A stretch of DNA of 64,000 bases, from positions 333,001-397,000 of the forward strand of contig JALIZF010001621.1 of assembly GCA_029948255.1 (NCBI GenBank), in the 5' to 3' direction. Positions within the stretch are counted from its first letter, which is position 1; every line of letters begins with the position of its first letter. The position numbers were made by a program, and so were the translations under genes. The notes under the pieces are model-generated. The model saw only the letters and a list, made by a program, of their open reading frames with translations. It searched no databases and had not been told where the DNA came from. Below are positions 11,923 to 23,541 of this stretch, piece after piece. Source of the DNA: Telmatactis stephensoni (Eukaryota > Cnidaria > Anthozoa > Actiniaria > Isophelliidae).

Positions 11923-12400
11923 AAAAAGAAGTTAAGGCCGATCTGAGGGTGTGGGAGGACTTTCTTTCAGATTTTAACTGTAAATCATTTTTCTTAGATG
12001 ATTTTTGGTATGATTCTGAGCATTTAAACCTGTATACGGATGCTTCAGGTGCGATAGGTTTTGGTGCTATTTTTGGCCATGCTTGGTGTTATGGGGCATG
12101 GCCAGTACATTGGCATTCTTATAATAAAGATATCCTTGAATTTTACCCCATTGTCCTTAGTTTGTATTTATGGGGTCATAAAATGAAGGAGCAATGTATA
12201 TTGTTTTATACGGACAATGAGGCTTTAGTTCATGTTATCAACAAGCAATCATGAAAAGATCCACACCTCATGTTTTTTGTTCGTAAACTAGTTTTGATTT
12301 GCTTAAAGAATAATATTATGTTTAAGAGCTAAACACATTCCAGGTATTAACAACCAATTGACAGACTCTTTGTCTCGTTTGCAGATCCAGAAATTCCTGC
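11862..12400 (+). pseudogene. DIRS-type RNase H (broken)
   Basis: This frame continues from the RT after a frameshift. It contains LYTDASGAIGFGAIF (first catalytic Asp), DILEFYPIVLSLYLWG and LFYTDNEALVHVINKQ (Asp of the TDN motif), followed by a stop at 12252-12254. The next frame holds AKHIPGINNQLTDSLSRLQ, the usual RNase H end with its catalytic Asp. All core motifs are visible but not in a single frame. Confidence 0.8.
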
Positions 12401-12476
12401 ATTTGGCACCACCCTCAATGGATCAATCACCAACAGAGATCCCCCAACATCTGCAGCCTCACAACTGGCAGCCATA

Positions 12477-13196
12477 GTGTCACACCTAGTCCAGTCAAGT
12501 CTTCAGCCATCTTCAATTCCTACATACAGGAGGGCATGGAAGCTTTTCTGTAATTTTCTTACCAAAGTTTTGCCAGGTACCCCTTATAGTCTCCCCTTTT
12601 CACCGCCGACACTAGCTCTGTTTATTGCCTATTTATTTAACCAGCAGTATGCTTCATCGACAGTTAATACTTATGTTTCGGCAATCGGTTACATGCATAA
12701 ACTATCTGGTTTTCCTGATCCTACCAAAGCCTTTTTTATACTGCAAATGTTAAAGGGTTATAGTAAACAAAGACCCCGGCTTGATGCACGCTTACCCATC
12801 ATTCTACCGATTTTGTATCAGATATTAATATCCGCTACCTATCTGGTTGATTCTCCATATAACACAATTCAATTTCAAACTATGTGTTTGTTTGCTTTTT
12901 ACACATTTTCAAGAGTAGGCGAAATAACGGCATCAGCTACAGGCAATACTATACAATTGCATACTAAACTCTTGAATTCTAACAATCAAATGGAAGCCTT
13001 CCGAGTTACCTTTTTTGACTATAAACATAGCTACAATCAACGGCCTTTTTCACTCACAGTTTCTCGCCAGGACACTTTTTGTCCTGTTGAACAGTTACTA
13101 CAATATTTGCTAGTGCGGGGCGGTAATTCAGGGGCACTTTTTCAAATGCCTAATGGTAATCCTGTATGTTTGGTAGGACTGAGGAATGGGGAGTAA
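12477..13196 (+). pseudogene. Tyrosine recombinase, C-terminally truncated
   Basis: The frame encodes 239 residues. The N-terminal SAM-like core-binding domain has SSIPTYRRAWKLFCNFL and QQYASSTVNTYVSAI. The catalytic domain starts with TFSRVGEI, whose Arg is the first catalytic residue. The frame ends at RNGE before the HxxR box and the nucleophilic Tyr. It is therefore probably inactive and cut off by a deletion or a later insertion at its 3' side. Confidence 0.85.
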
Positions 13197-13544
13197 AAAA
13201 TGGTGAACTACATGTAATGTGTAGTACATTTGGAAATCATTTAGGGTGGGAGGGGGAGGAGAAAGTTAGTTGGTGAATGACTGGTGGAAGGATATGCTTT
13301 TATAGGGAAGGTCGGATGGGTACTGTGCATGATAAGTGAATAGTGATCTAGGGTTGGTGGGGAAAGGGTTGGAGGGTAGGTAGGTAATCATACCTACCTG
13401 CATTATTGGGAGTGTGAATGTGTAAGTTGGTGTGGGAGGTACTCTACGCTTTCACAGACGAATAAAATCACTCTACTGCGTGCACTTTAAAAACCTATTA
13501 TATAAAGAATACAATGCCTTTTGTTGCAGGGATTAGTGTCTGGC
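13197..13544. other. G-rich non-coding stretch
   Basis: Unusually G-rich plus strand for this window (GGGTGGGAGGGGGAGGAG near 13243 and several GGNGGG runs to 13440), then a drop to AT-rich DNA. It may be the 3' non-coding end of the preceding element. No coding evidence. Clustered G-runs could form a quadruplex. Confidence 0.4.
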
Positions 13545-13896
13545 AATGAGTTTTAAAAAGTCTCAAAATCGGAAAACTCTATTGTTTAAAAGCCTTGCAC
13601 GCACATTTGCAAAATTACAAAAACTAGTCTTATATTTCGTGTACATCACACAGATGATATGCATCAATAGTATTAAGGTCTCTTGGTATTACCAAGTTGC
13701 ATGCTTTCAAATATGTAGAAGATGACAAACAAATGTTTTTTTTTCTGTATTTATTGAGTGTTCAAAAACCATATCTTGTTTTGATAATTCTCGTACTGAC
13801 AGAAAAGGAACTAGACTGATTCCACAAGTCCTAGTTTTCGCTCTTTTATTCTGGTTGGCCAACTGAGGAGCGAACAAACCGACTTATGGAATGAGT

Positions 13897-15030
13897 CTAC
13901 TAACGCACGGCTGTTTCAACCGGAAATTTAAGTCCGCTGATCAAGTGTATCGCTGTGACTGATCTTACGCCATGCCGCTCAAATGAAAAGGATGACAAAA
14001 ACTAACTGGGGCTTGACAACTTTTCAAACAGTAACAGCGACGCCACCCTGGACAACGAGTCTTCAGAGGCAGAGTAATCGTTTATACACTGTATTATATC
14101 TTACTGCGGTTTTCAGTATTCTGCGAATCTGACTTTCAAACGCCAACCGCTAATTTGCGTTTTTGCTTCTGTTAATCAAAAGTAAATATCACTAATACCA
14201 AGAACTTTTAATACCAAAATGATAATATAGCTAATATATACTTTCTAAAGATCAAATTTGGCCATTTGGTAGGATTTTAGGAACTTTTAGTATTGATTTT
14301 TCAATGTTTTGTTGCTGAGGTGGGCAGAAGCGAATAACCAAATTCCAACGGACTGTTCGCAGAATATCGAAAACCGCAGTAATATTCTCTATCATTTTAT
14401 CAATATAATAAAAACATATCCTCACTACAATTTTGTTTGATTTATTCTTTGATTATTTATTTATTTATTATACAATGCTTCAAACTAATATATCCTATAC
14501 GTGAGTCGAGAAGGAATCAATAAGTCTTTAGTTGCTTGTAGAGGACGCGAACAGATTTAGATCATATCCTCATATCGGGCGCATAAATTACAACAAACTG
14601 ACTGCATTGATCAATATCATATTTCTATTACCTTGCTTTTGAATAGTCCTTGCATGGGTTAACGTGTAGAAATTGCTCAAAAAGTATAAAATAATAAGAG
14701 GATTATGCCTCCAAAGCACTCGGAATCCTTGTTATTCGGTTAGCAGCAAATTGATCCTTAAAATCGGACACTTCAAAATGTTTTTACAGCGATTTCTCTA
14801 CGTCAGCCCACAGACAGATCTTTCACCACTCTCTTTAATCGGTCCAAGTATGCATACATGCTGCATGAGGCAAGATTTAATTGCGCCAAATACGTGCGGC
14901 AAAGTCTATTTTCGATTTGTTTGTTTTGACTCCTTATATGGTAATAGTGACATATTAACATATCGTATTCTAATGCGCATGGCAATTCAATGTAATTCCG
15001 GATTCGGTCATTTGAAACAGCTGTGAACGA
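13897..15030. mobile_element. ~1.13-kb insertion present only in copy A
   Basis: Copy B runs directly from ACTCTACTAAC-like sequence into ATGATTCAAGCTGG at 35490, while copy A has 1.13 kb in between. The ends are weakly inverted (GCACGGCTGTTTCAACCGGA against CACAGCTGTTTCAAATGACC read from the right). A candidate 3-4-base duplication around AAC is ambiguous. A 117-codon frame within (14673-15026) has no recognisable domain. Confidence 0.6.
14091..14384. repeat. MITE nested in the copy-A insertion
   Basis: Terminal arms TTACTGCGGTTTTC and its reverse complement GAAAACCGCAGTAA are extended by matching TTCTGCGAA/TTCGCAGAA. They enclose about 290 bases. The TTA/TAA ends fit a 3-base target of Harbinger type, but this was not verified against an empty site. 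Confidence 0.6.
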
Positions 15031-15091
15031 TGATTCAAGGTGGTCGACCGGGATTCCTGTGTTACAATTAACGACGTTTCTTCAATGCGTT

Positions 15092-16447
15092 AGCATGTAT
15101 ACAATTTGTCTGCGCATGTCTGTGTTTTGGGCTTGAAATTCATTTGCATATCGAATGCAAGAAATTTTATGTTGACACGGAATATTTGGCTGGCTATCTC
15201 GTTCTTCAAAATTATGTTCAACTACCGAAATACTGAGACAACTAAAACATGAGCAGTTTACCTACCGCTAGTGCGCTGTGGATGACTATCCAGATCGAAG
15301 GCACGTCAATAGAAAGTTGTGAGAAGGACCAGAACTCCGCACTTTCGAGTTATAATGTTGGCGTTGAATTCATGTATAGGGTAAATTTAGTCATGGATGT
15401 TATTACCAACATGGTACTGTTGGAATTGGATCCAATAAGAGTACTCTGGACTTCATTGATTGTTGAATAATTAGCCATGTTTACTGGAATCTCGTATTTT
15501 TTCGCGCAAAATTCTTGCAATTCATTCTGAAAATTTTACATCTTTGACAGCGCCCCCCAGCAAAATTATTTAATAATAAGCTTTTTCCATGCTTCGTTCT
15601 TGTAAACCAGAGCTTTCTTGCTGGAAACTCCTGGTCCCTCCATGTGATTTCAAGCAATGTTTACAGCCGGGTTTAAGCCTTGTTTAAGATTGACTAAATT
15701 CGGTAGCCTATATTTTATAATCAGCTGCAACATTTATACATGGTGAGGCATACAGTTTGTGCCGTATGAAGCAGCGTTTTATACTTTATAAAAGAGCAAT
15801 AAATTCATCGCTGAAATTTGCATGCAAACAACGTGCTTGGAAACACGTTCACAAAAATGCTTTGGATCACATGTAGGGACCACGAGTTTGGACTAAAGCT
15901 CAGTTTTGCAAGAAAGAAACGTCGAAAAAGCTAATTACTAAATAAATTTGCTGGGGGGCGCAGTCTAAGATGTAAAATTTTGAAAGTGAATTGCAAGAAT
16001 TTTGAGCGAAGAAGTACGACATTCCAGTAAACATGGCTAATTATTAAACGATCGATGGAGTCTAAAATACCCTTATCGGGTCTAATCTACAAAGTAACTT
16101 GTTGTTAATGGCTTCCACTGCTTAACGTACCCTACATATAAATTTAGCGCCGACAATATTTCTCGAAAGTGCGGAGTTCTGGTTCTTCTCGCAACTTTCT
16201 ACTGACTTTGACGCGCGATATTTTCCCATCTGGAGTGCCTTCAGTTTGGATAATTATCCACAGCGCACTAGCAGTAGGTAGACTGCTCATGTTTTAGTTG
16301 TCTTAGTATTTCGGTAGTTGAGCAAAATTTTGAAGAACGAGATAGCCAGCCAAATGTTCCGTGTCAACATAAAATTTCTTACATTCGATATGCAAATGAA
16401 TTTCAAGCCCAAAACACAGACATGCGCAGACAAATTGTATACATGCT
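15092..16447. mobile_element. 1,356-bp foldback DNA transposon, 9-bp TSD
   Basis: It starts AGCATGTATACAATTTGTCT and ends with the reverse complement. The inverted arms are about 550 bases each with point and length differences, so most of the element is palindromic. Perfect direct repeats CAATGCGTT lie at 15083-15091 and 16448-16456, and the unoccupied site is in copy B at 35549-35557. A 9-base duplication and long TIRs suggest a Mutator-like, transposase-less element. The short open frames inside are by-products. Confidence 0.9.
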
Positions 16448-16584
16448 CAATGCGTTTGAACTTTTCCTTTCAAATTGTAAATGCTTTTACTTGGAAACCC
16501 TAAAAATACATTTCGCTCTTTGCACTCATCCTTTGTTATTTTAATATGGTATTTAAATTGGTGTTTCAAATTTTCATACTCTAA

Positions 16585-16705
16585 GGCCCATTTCAGACGT
16601 CGAACTTTTGTCGCGTCGAATGCATTGAAAACAATAGATAATTAGACGGCCTTCTTTGATGTTATTAGATTCGACGCGGCAAAAGTTCGACGTCTGAACT
16701 GGGCC
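16585..16705. repeat. 121-bp MITE with TAA target duplication
   Basis: The terminal inverted repeat is GGCCCATTTCAGACGTCGAA (left), with the reverse complement at the right end carrying two mismatches. TAA flanks it at 16582-16584 and 16706-16708. Copy B at about 35680-35690 has the uninterrupted sequence. A 3-base TWA target fits PIF/Harbinger MITEs. Confidence 0.9.
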
Positions 16706-17332
16706 TAAGATACTCGGAAGGTTTACAAAAAATGCAATCAAGGGTGTCATATCGGAATTTACAAGTTCTCAAAAATAACTGGACATGGAGATGCTTGACG
16801 ACCAAAACAACATCACCCTGAAGTAAGCGGCCTTAAAAGTTACGTTTTTACGATTTATTTTGGATAGCTTACAATGCTTCAATGACCATGAAATGTGTTG
16901 GATTAAGAAAAAACTAGTAGATGAAAACACTGCTACTGAATTATTTTAATATTATCGAGGGAATCTGAAGTTTTCTAGCTTTGTGTAAACATAAGTGAAA
17001 TGATAAACAAAAATTGAAAAGGTGCAGCTCATCAACTTGGCGTAAATTCGTATTTCTCAACACGAACAATTAAAGAGTGCTGTAAGATGTTTGGCCAAGT
17101 GAACTAAATGCTTGGCATTATTAATTCTTTTGGTGCGTAAAAGTTCAGGCGCGTTTCATTCGAAAACGCTTCCATGGACATCTTTTAAACATAGTAATAG
17201 CGGAGAACTTCATCTGGATTCTATATGAACCAATAAACGCGGTTTTGTACAAAACTTCATTTTGTCTAAAAATTTCATGTTTGTGAAAATAGCAATGTCG
17301 TCACTATAAATTATTGGTAGTTCCGATCATAA

Positions 17333-17649
17333 ATAATAATAATAAATTTAATGTTTATAACGCGTATATATTCATTTACATATGCTCATATGCAGAAAAT
17401 AATTAATAGTCTTAAGCCATAAATAAATTGTGTTGTTTTTGCAGACAAAACAGGATCTCATTAGTTAAAACCTAGACAGCTCATTCAAGTGTTGAGCCAG
17501 TTCACTTCATATAATCATATAATCTAAAATTTCAATCCAATATCCTGAAAGAACTTTAATCCTCAGTTCTTTAAGAACTAGGATAATGAAGCTATCTTTC
17601 GTGCAGTTTTCACACACAGCCGCATATGAGCATATGTAAATGAGCATAT
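17333..17649. repeat. 317-bp MITE with 8-bp duplication GATCATAA
   Basis: GATCATAA occurs at 17325-17332 and 17650-17657. The insert contains facing CATTTACATATGCTCATATG and CATATGAGCATATGTAAATG arms. Copy B has the same insertion, but the inverted arm of the parent repeat at about 40050-40140 lacks it, giving an empty site. An 8-base duplication suggests hAT. Confidence 0.75.
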
Positions 17650-17762
17650 GATCATAATGATTTAAGGTCAAAAGAAACTTGAAACTATCTCTTGACTTAC
17701 TATGAAAATTGTTTTGAAATTAACTCACCAATTCAATCATTCTAGATCGTTATAAAATAGAA

Positions 17763-19028
17763 TCCCATAGCTCACACGAAACTCTCGCGCTGATTGGCTA
17801 TCAAGTCCATCAAGGAGTGAGAATTCAGTGTGGAATTGCATATTTACACAGGCAGCCCGCAACCGTTTTGATTCCTTCTCCTTCTCATAATCGGTATTTG
17901 AAAAATAATCATTTTTTGTAGTTCAATATAAAATGAAAATACAAGACAATAAAAAAGATTCAACAGATTTCAAGACAAAGGAAAATATTTTTCCAAAGAT
18001 ATTGGCGGTAAAACATGGAGTGAGAATTCAGTGTGGAATTGCATACTTACACAGGTAGCCCGCGATTGCTGTGTTTCTTCTTTTTGTCAGTTTTAGCGAA
18101 AATTTAAAATTTAAAATAGTTCGAAAACAAACTTCAATAGCTGCCAAAAATTATCATGAGAAAACAAGCAATGAAAAAGACGCAATAACTAATAGGAAAA
18201 GGACATTTTTACGCCTAGTACATAATATGAAAGCGAGCGTTTGAAGTCCGTCGATCGTGGTCTGGTGTTTTTCGACAACTTCGACAATACTTTTATCCCT
18301 TCAGTAGAAAAAAATGATCACTTATTTCAAAACATAAAGAATAGATTATATCCGGATGCAGTCATAGATGTTTTTGAAAACAAAACAACAGATCGAAATA
18401 CACAGTCCAATAGATTGAGAGATTTATTTTCAACTGAAGTTGTCAGAACGAATTATCCAAAAAACACCGGTAAAATGGCATTCAAAACATAACCAAAAAA
18501 ACCAGCAAGATAGAAAACTATTATCATGTCTGAATAGCAAGTAGTCGATAGTTAGGGGAACACAATTTTCGACTTTTAACTTAACTTACTTTTTCCGCAG
18601 TGTCCATGAAATGCTCCAGCATTCCTCCAGGACAATGTTTACATGGTTTCCAGTTCCTATTGCAGTCAAATAAAGTATATTTTCCAGTAGTTTGACAATA
18701 ATTTTGTTCCTCAAATATTCGACACGAGGTTGAAGCACAGTAAGTTTGCAAGTGAGACGATTTTCATTCACGACTACAGCTTCGAATTCATTCTCATTCG
18801 CTGGCTATTTTTGTGTACTTGCTCTTGAATGGCTTGCCGTGCGCTTTGAAAAAATGGACAAAATCTTCTCTATTTATTTTTTCTATGTCCGCTATGGGAT
18901 TCATAAAAATTCATTTCCTGACTCGGGAATTCCACATTAATTTCACTCGAAAAAACGATAATCGCACTAGTTCGCGAAGTCGTGAAATTCAACAAGTGGA
19001 TTCTACGATCCTCCATGAATTCTTCCTA
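17763..19028. mobile_element. 1,266-bp insertion present only in copy A
   Basis: Copy B reads straight through (AAAATAGAACTGGTGC at about 36573). In copy A the hexamer ATAGAA is found on both sides of the insert. A 29-base motif starting GGAGTGAGAATTCAGTGTGG is repeated at about 17814 and 18018. Inverted ends are not visible, and a short plus frame at 18241-18492 has no recognisable domain. Class unknown; it could be a 5'-truncated retroelement. Confidence 0.65.
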
Positions 19029-19648
19029 TAGAACTGGTGCACTACATACACTTAGCTAGCAACTATCGAGTTTTTGGTGCGCTCGTTTTTAACACTAAAA
19101 CTATTTTCATTTCCAGATTTTGGTGGTTTTTTTTGTGTGTGTGGTGTGTGTGTGTGTATTCTTAAAATTACTAAAACTCACTGTTCCACAGTAGCGAAAC
19201 GCACGATGTGCCGAAAAAGCTCATAAACGAAAAAAAAAAGATCTCTGAGTTGCGGCGAGAGTTTGGAGCGCAGTCACAAACTTTTTTATTTCCGAACTTT
19301 GCATGACATACTTTTTTCGAGGCCAAAAAAAATTGAGTAAGGTCTAAACTTAGGGTCATTCAAATAGAAAAAATTGTTTGACGAGTTTTCGAGAAAATCT
19401 TTTTTTTTTTTAATGCCTCATTTAGGAAGCGTTTGGATGCCTTCAGTCAAAATTTAGTTGTAAAGTGAATATGAAGTTACGGAGCTCAACTTTGGACAGC
19501 AGTGTCTTAGTAGGCAATACCGACCTGTCAATAATATTGAAATCGCTGAACCGTTGCCACTCCTTGATGCTGTGTTTGCACGTAAACATTTTTGTTATTT
19601 TTTGGACCGACGTTGTTACTTAATATTGCCTCGAACAATTTTTTCTTT

Positions 19649-20239
19649 AATATAGAGTGGTACGTGGGAATAACCATATTGAATAGTAATGAATAAGCTT
19701 CATCCACGTTTGTAAATTTTTAATTTACCGAGCTTTCGTGCAATTTGCACATCTTCAGGGCAACTGAATATAAAAATTACAATTGTTTCATTTGTTTACG
19801 ATTGTGCCTACACGAACTTACTTTCAACCAATAGAAAACAGCTAGTATATACGCAAGCAATCAAAACCTAAACGGAAACTATATGCGCGCGCTATGCTCA
19901 CTATGATTGAGAGAAATAATAGAAAAATATACAAATAGATAAATAAACAAATAAATAAATAGAATAAATAGAATAAATAGGATAAAATGAACAATAGAAT
20001 GAATGAATAATTAAATAAACAAAAGACTAAAATTAGGACTTAATGATAGGAGCATAGCACTCAGGGAGAACTCTCCCATTGTCCCTATTAAATATAGAGT
20101 TCTTATTCTTAGATATGAGGCAAGCCTCAGTCCATTTACGTTGATGCCATCGTTGTTCATTAGCGAGGATGGATATGTCATCCCAAGCCACACTGTGATT
20201 TTCTTTGTAGCAATGTTCAGCTAAAGCAGAATTTTCAAG
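19649..20239 (-). mobile_element. 5'-truncated Penelope-like element (GIY-YIG end)
   Basis: The minus strand encodes the C-terminal part of a GIY-YIG endonuclease: ALAEHCYKENHSVAWDD, then EQRWHQRKWTEACLI, whose Arg and Glu correspond to the catalytic face of these nucleases, ending at a stop at 20039-20041. The 3' flank contains a hammerhead-like core. The insertion is absent from copy B (about 37136) and is bordered by TTTTTCTTT at 19640-19648 and 20240-20248. RT and most of the nuclease are missing, as expected of 5' truncation during reverse transcription. Confidence 0.8.
19734..19758 (-). ncRNA. Hammerhead-like core in the Penelope 3' region
   Basis: On the minus strand, CTGAAGA (fits CUGANGA) is followed by a self-complementary stem GTGC-AAATT-GCAC and then GAAA, the order of a hammerhead core. 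A further hairpin (GTAAAT...ATTTAC) follows as a possible stem III. Hammerhead motifs are known in Penelope-like elements. The cleavage-site nucleotides and stem I could not be assigned, so activity is unproven. Confidence 0.5.
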
Positions 20240-21200
20240 TTTTTCTTTGCTTCGTCAAAACCTTGTTAGGGACATAAAAATGCCCGTAAACGCAATTTCA
20301 AAGGAATTGCATTTAGGAATAAGATTTGGCACTGGCAGCGGCAAATGCAGCTATTAAATAAAATTTCGGAAAAAAACCATCAAAATCTAAAATAATTGAA
20401 TTAGTTTTAGTGTTCAGGACGATAACACTGGCGCATTGTGGACGAGGTGCGAGCGAGTTAAACTCGCATTATGCCGGAACCACCCTAACGATTTTACGAG
20501 CGCACCTAAAACTCGATAGTTGCAAGCTAAGTGTGTGTGTACCAGTCTATTTTATAACGATTGCAACACAATTTTCTCTTATTGCAAACTGTTCATTTTT
20601 AGCCGGTATATATTCTGTTTTGGCCTGCTTTCTGTGTTTTCAATCTTTAGCTTAGCATTTCGGTGATTCTATAGAATATTTTGTCTCATTTTGGATCTCC
20701 TGTCTTTGTACTTGAACCGATTTAGAATTTTATTCGTCATTTGTCCGTGTTCATGCACATCAAAACTTAACGGTACATTGATTACATGCTCCTTATGCAG
20801 CTGAAGAGGAAAGGTGTGGTTGCATCTGTAGTAGCTCGTTCTTCACACAATAATAAAACCAATAATTCTATTTTATTTTTGACACAGGCCTGGCAACACA
20901 CTAGGCAGAACTTTAACAAAGCTCAGAATTACGGGATTTGAAGACGTTTTGGCATAAGCCACACTTTAAGGTTAGTATTCCATAATCATAACAAACAGCG
21001 TTCATTTTATATTTAATTTCAACTTAATTTTACAAGCCAATGGTCAATTGTTCTTGTTCTTTTATAAATCTAATGCAAACAACCTGAGGTATACTGAAGG
21101 CATTTCATTCATTGAACTCGTGAAAGAAAGTTAACTAACTACACAGTACTAGTAGATAATGAACAATATAGAAAATAATGGGTTTAGAGTCTACTATACT

Positions 21201-21433
21201 GGACAAAATGGCCTGCTCCCAACATATGTGGCTTCATAGCTCAGTTGGCAGAGCATTGCACCGGTATCGCAAAGGTCATGGGTTCGAATCCCGTTGAAGC
21301 CCCGAATTTTTTTTTTTTTTTTTTTTTTTTTTTTCGGGCTTTTCTAAAGCAATTGCCTAAATTGCTTACATATCCGTGATGATCTTTCAATATTTCCAGT
21401 TCCATTACCGCGGATCAATCCATATACATATAC
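21201..21433 (+). mobile_element. tRNA-derived SINE, 12-bp TSD
   Basis: A 29-base head is followed by a tRNA-like region, a T-run of about 30 bases and a GGGCTTTTCTAAAGC-type tail. Perfect direct repeats GTCTACTATACT lie at 21189-21200 and 21434-21445. Copy B at about 38117 holds one copy of the site and no SINE. Polymerase III boxes are evident (TAGCTCAGTTGG, GGTTCGAATCC). Confidence 0.9.
21230..21301 (+). tRNA. tRNA-like body of the SINE (Thr GGT-like)
   Basis: It folds as a 72-nt cloverleaf: acceptor GGCTTCA/TGAAGCC, D arm GCTC/GAGC, anticodon arm TTGCA-CCGGTAT-CGCAA with an A-C mismatch, T arm ATGGG-TTCGAAT-CCCGT. Loop position 33 is C rather than T, and the sequence sits inside a SINE with target duplications. 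It is a tRNA-derived retroposon, not a functional tRNA gene. Confidence 0.75.
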
Positions 21434-22737
21434 GTCTACTATACTAAATATCATTATTTGGAACGGAAGCTTTTAAGTATCAGGATTCGAATCATGCAAC
21501 TTTATACTCTTGCCTCAAATGTACTCGAAAAGAAAAAATCATTCTCTAGTGAACAGACTCTTCACTGTTAATGTACATTAAATATTAATCTATAATCTTT
21601 CTCTGGCAAAAAAAACTATTGCTAGCGATTTAAATTTAATTAGGTTGTAGTAAATTCATGAGATCTAATTTCGTGAACGATTTATATATTCAGCCTTGTA
21701 AGAATTGCTTTACCACTAAAGCAAGTTTGATATGTGGTAGACACCTCTTTTCTATAATAATTATACTAAGAATCGATAGAAATGCAGATCTTCAAGGACC
21801 AAAGTTATGAATAAAACTACTTTTCTCAAAATGTATTTTTTTCCGGTAGAGTACAAACACTAAATGCGTGCAATACTTTGCATTATTTAACACTATATAG
21901 TGCTAATTTAACAAAAGAAAACAATAGAATTAGTAAAGCTTAGCACTATTTAGTACTTCTCAAATTCATGGATAATTATTGGATAAATTCAAAGCGAAAG
22001 TTAGTTAATTTATGCAAGTGTTTGATCAGTGTATCAAGACACTGTCACGGTAGTGATTTTCATTTACTCATTAATTATTCTTATTAATGTTTGAGAAAAA
22101 AATTGAAGAATTCATATGTCACGAATTTCACGAAAAACTGTTAAACCACTTGCGCTAGTTTTGGAGCAAAGTTTAGCAAAGACTGTTTTGCGTGTAACTG
22201 AGTGTAATCGAGTCAATTAAAGGCACTAGTGCATTTTCTTACGCTACAAGAATCTAATTCTGGTCAAAGTTAATAGTTCTGGTAAAACCTTCAGTTCCAA
22301 AGGCTGATCACGTCGGCGTCTTTTCATAACAAATGCATTTTTCAAGTGTTTTTTTTAAATACATAAATAATTCAAGAATTAAGATGTCACGAATTTCACT
22401 AGAAGCCAAATTCCTTTAAACAATTTGCACTGGTTTTGGAGAAAGACGGTCTTGCCTTTAACTGACTGAAATTGAGTCATTTTGAGACAAAAGTGCATTT
22501 TGTAACGTTGCGAGAATCCAATTCTGATAAAAGCTTTAGTTCCAAAGGCTGATCAAATGGGCGTTGTTTCTTTATACTGCAAGCTTTTCAAGTGTTAGCT
22601 TTATTAAACTAGGTTGTTTTTTTGCGCCTCAAAGAGCAGAAACAAAATACAGCGAAAAATCTCTTTGGTGTCATATTTATGTTCACAAACTTCTTGAAAA
22701 TATGCATTTTAGCGAATGGAAAACACGAACTGTAGCG

Positions 22738-23310
22738 TGTATTATTATACCCACGAATGCTGTGTGCCGAAGTGATTATCTTTTATAATTACTGGTCAAC
22801 TTCATAACCACCCAAATCACCCAAATTGTTTAAATTGAGGTATTTATTTATTTTTAAAAGTTGAAGTATTGTTTGAGCATGCGTAGTTCTGCTGATTTTG
22901 TATCCCACACGTTTTGATACCCGTGTTTGTCATAACAAAGAAAGGCTACGGTACTTAAATTCTGAATGAGGAGCTGGATTTTGAAAAGGCTCTGAAAAGT
23001 ACTGTGGCTGCTAGCTTAGTAGTTACATTACTTTATCATCCTGCAAATCTGGTTCCCCTGTAAGCAAAACACGCTGCATTATTATTAATAATGCTGTGGG
23101 ATCACAGAATCACACAGAATTATTAAAAATAACGCCGTCTGCTGGATTAGACAGACGGCATTATTTGCAATAATGCAGCTGCTCTATGCTTTTTCTCTCT
23201 GCATTCGTTGGTATAATGCAGAGTGAAAACAATGAGTTTTGGTAAGAACAGTAATTATTTAATAGATAATCACTGAGGCACGCAGCATTCGTGCGTATAA
23301 TGCAGGCAGC
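22738..23310. repeat. MITE-like element separating copies A and B
   Basis: Imperfect arms of about 55 bases: TATTATACCCACGAATGCTG at the left and CAGCATTCGTGCGTATAATG at the right, continued inward by AGTGATTATCT and its complement. A second nested palindrome lies at 23075-23170 (TGCATTATTATTAATAATGC and AACGCCGTCTGC/GCAGACGG-like parts). No target duplication was confirmed. Confidence 0.6.
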
Positions 23311-23349
23311 TGAGGGCGAAGGCCGGAACTGGCACACACAACTTATTTA

Positions 23350-23541
23350 TGGCAATTAAGTTTTTTTTTTTTTCTGCATGGTATCTATATATTATTCTAT
23401 TGCTTAAAAGCCGTGCACGCACATTTGCAAAATTACTAAAACTAGCCTTATATTTCGTGTACACCACACAGATGATATGCATCAATAGTATTAAGGTCTC
23501 TTGGTATTACCAAGTTGCATGCTTTCAAATATGTAGAGGAT
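23350..23541. repeat. Duplicon copy B, left fragment
   Basis: It matches 13545-13733 of copy A and ends at the target duplication GTAGAGGAT. It continues at 35305 after the 11.76-kb element. Confidence 0.85.

Larger units (their letters stand above)
10855..13196 (+). mobile_element. Degenerate DIRS/Ngaro-like tyrosine-recombinase retrotransposon
   Basis: RT, RNase H and tyrosine recombinase follow one another on the plus strand, the order of DIRS-type elements. There are breaks at about 11466 (stop), 11508 and 11900 (frameshift), another stop within the RNase H part, and a truncated recombinase end. The absence of a recognisable methyltransferase-like domain after RNase H would fit Ngaro or a deletion. 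No split direct or inverted terminal repeats were identified. About 146 bases separate it from the end of the preceding transposon gene. Confidence 0.8.
13545..22740. repeat. Duplicon copy A of a ~4.6-kb non-coding unit
   Basis: Long stretches match, in the same orientation and order, 23350-23541 joined to 35305-39775 (copy B). Examples: 13740-13900 with 35330-35490; 16457-16800 with 35558-35780; 16860-17000 with 35840-35960; 17297-17760 with 36127-36580; 19029-19640 with 36582-37135; 20249-21190 with 37142-38118; 21446-22740 with 38119-39770. Copy A is longer because it carries several extra insertions. No coding gene is evident. The unit itself looks like an old non-autonomous repeat. Confidence 0.9.

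Noticed and set aside
14673..15026. 117-codon frame in the copy-A insertion
   Set aside because: No homology signal, unusual composition, absent from copy B.
15249..15470. 73-codon frame
   Set aside because: Part of a palindromic transposon arm; the other arm carries disrupted versions.
21230..21301. Functional tRNA-Thr gene
   Set aside because: Lies inside a SINE with target duplications, has C at position 33 and an A-C mismatch in the anticodon stem.
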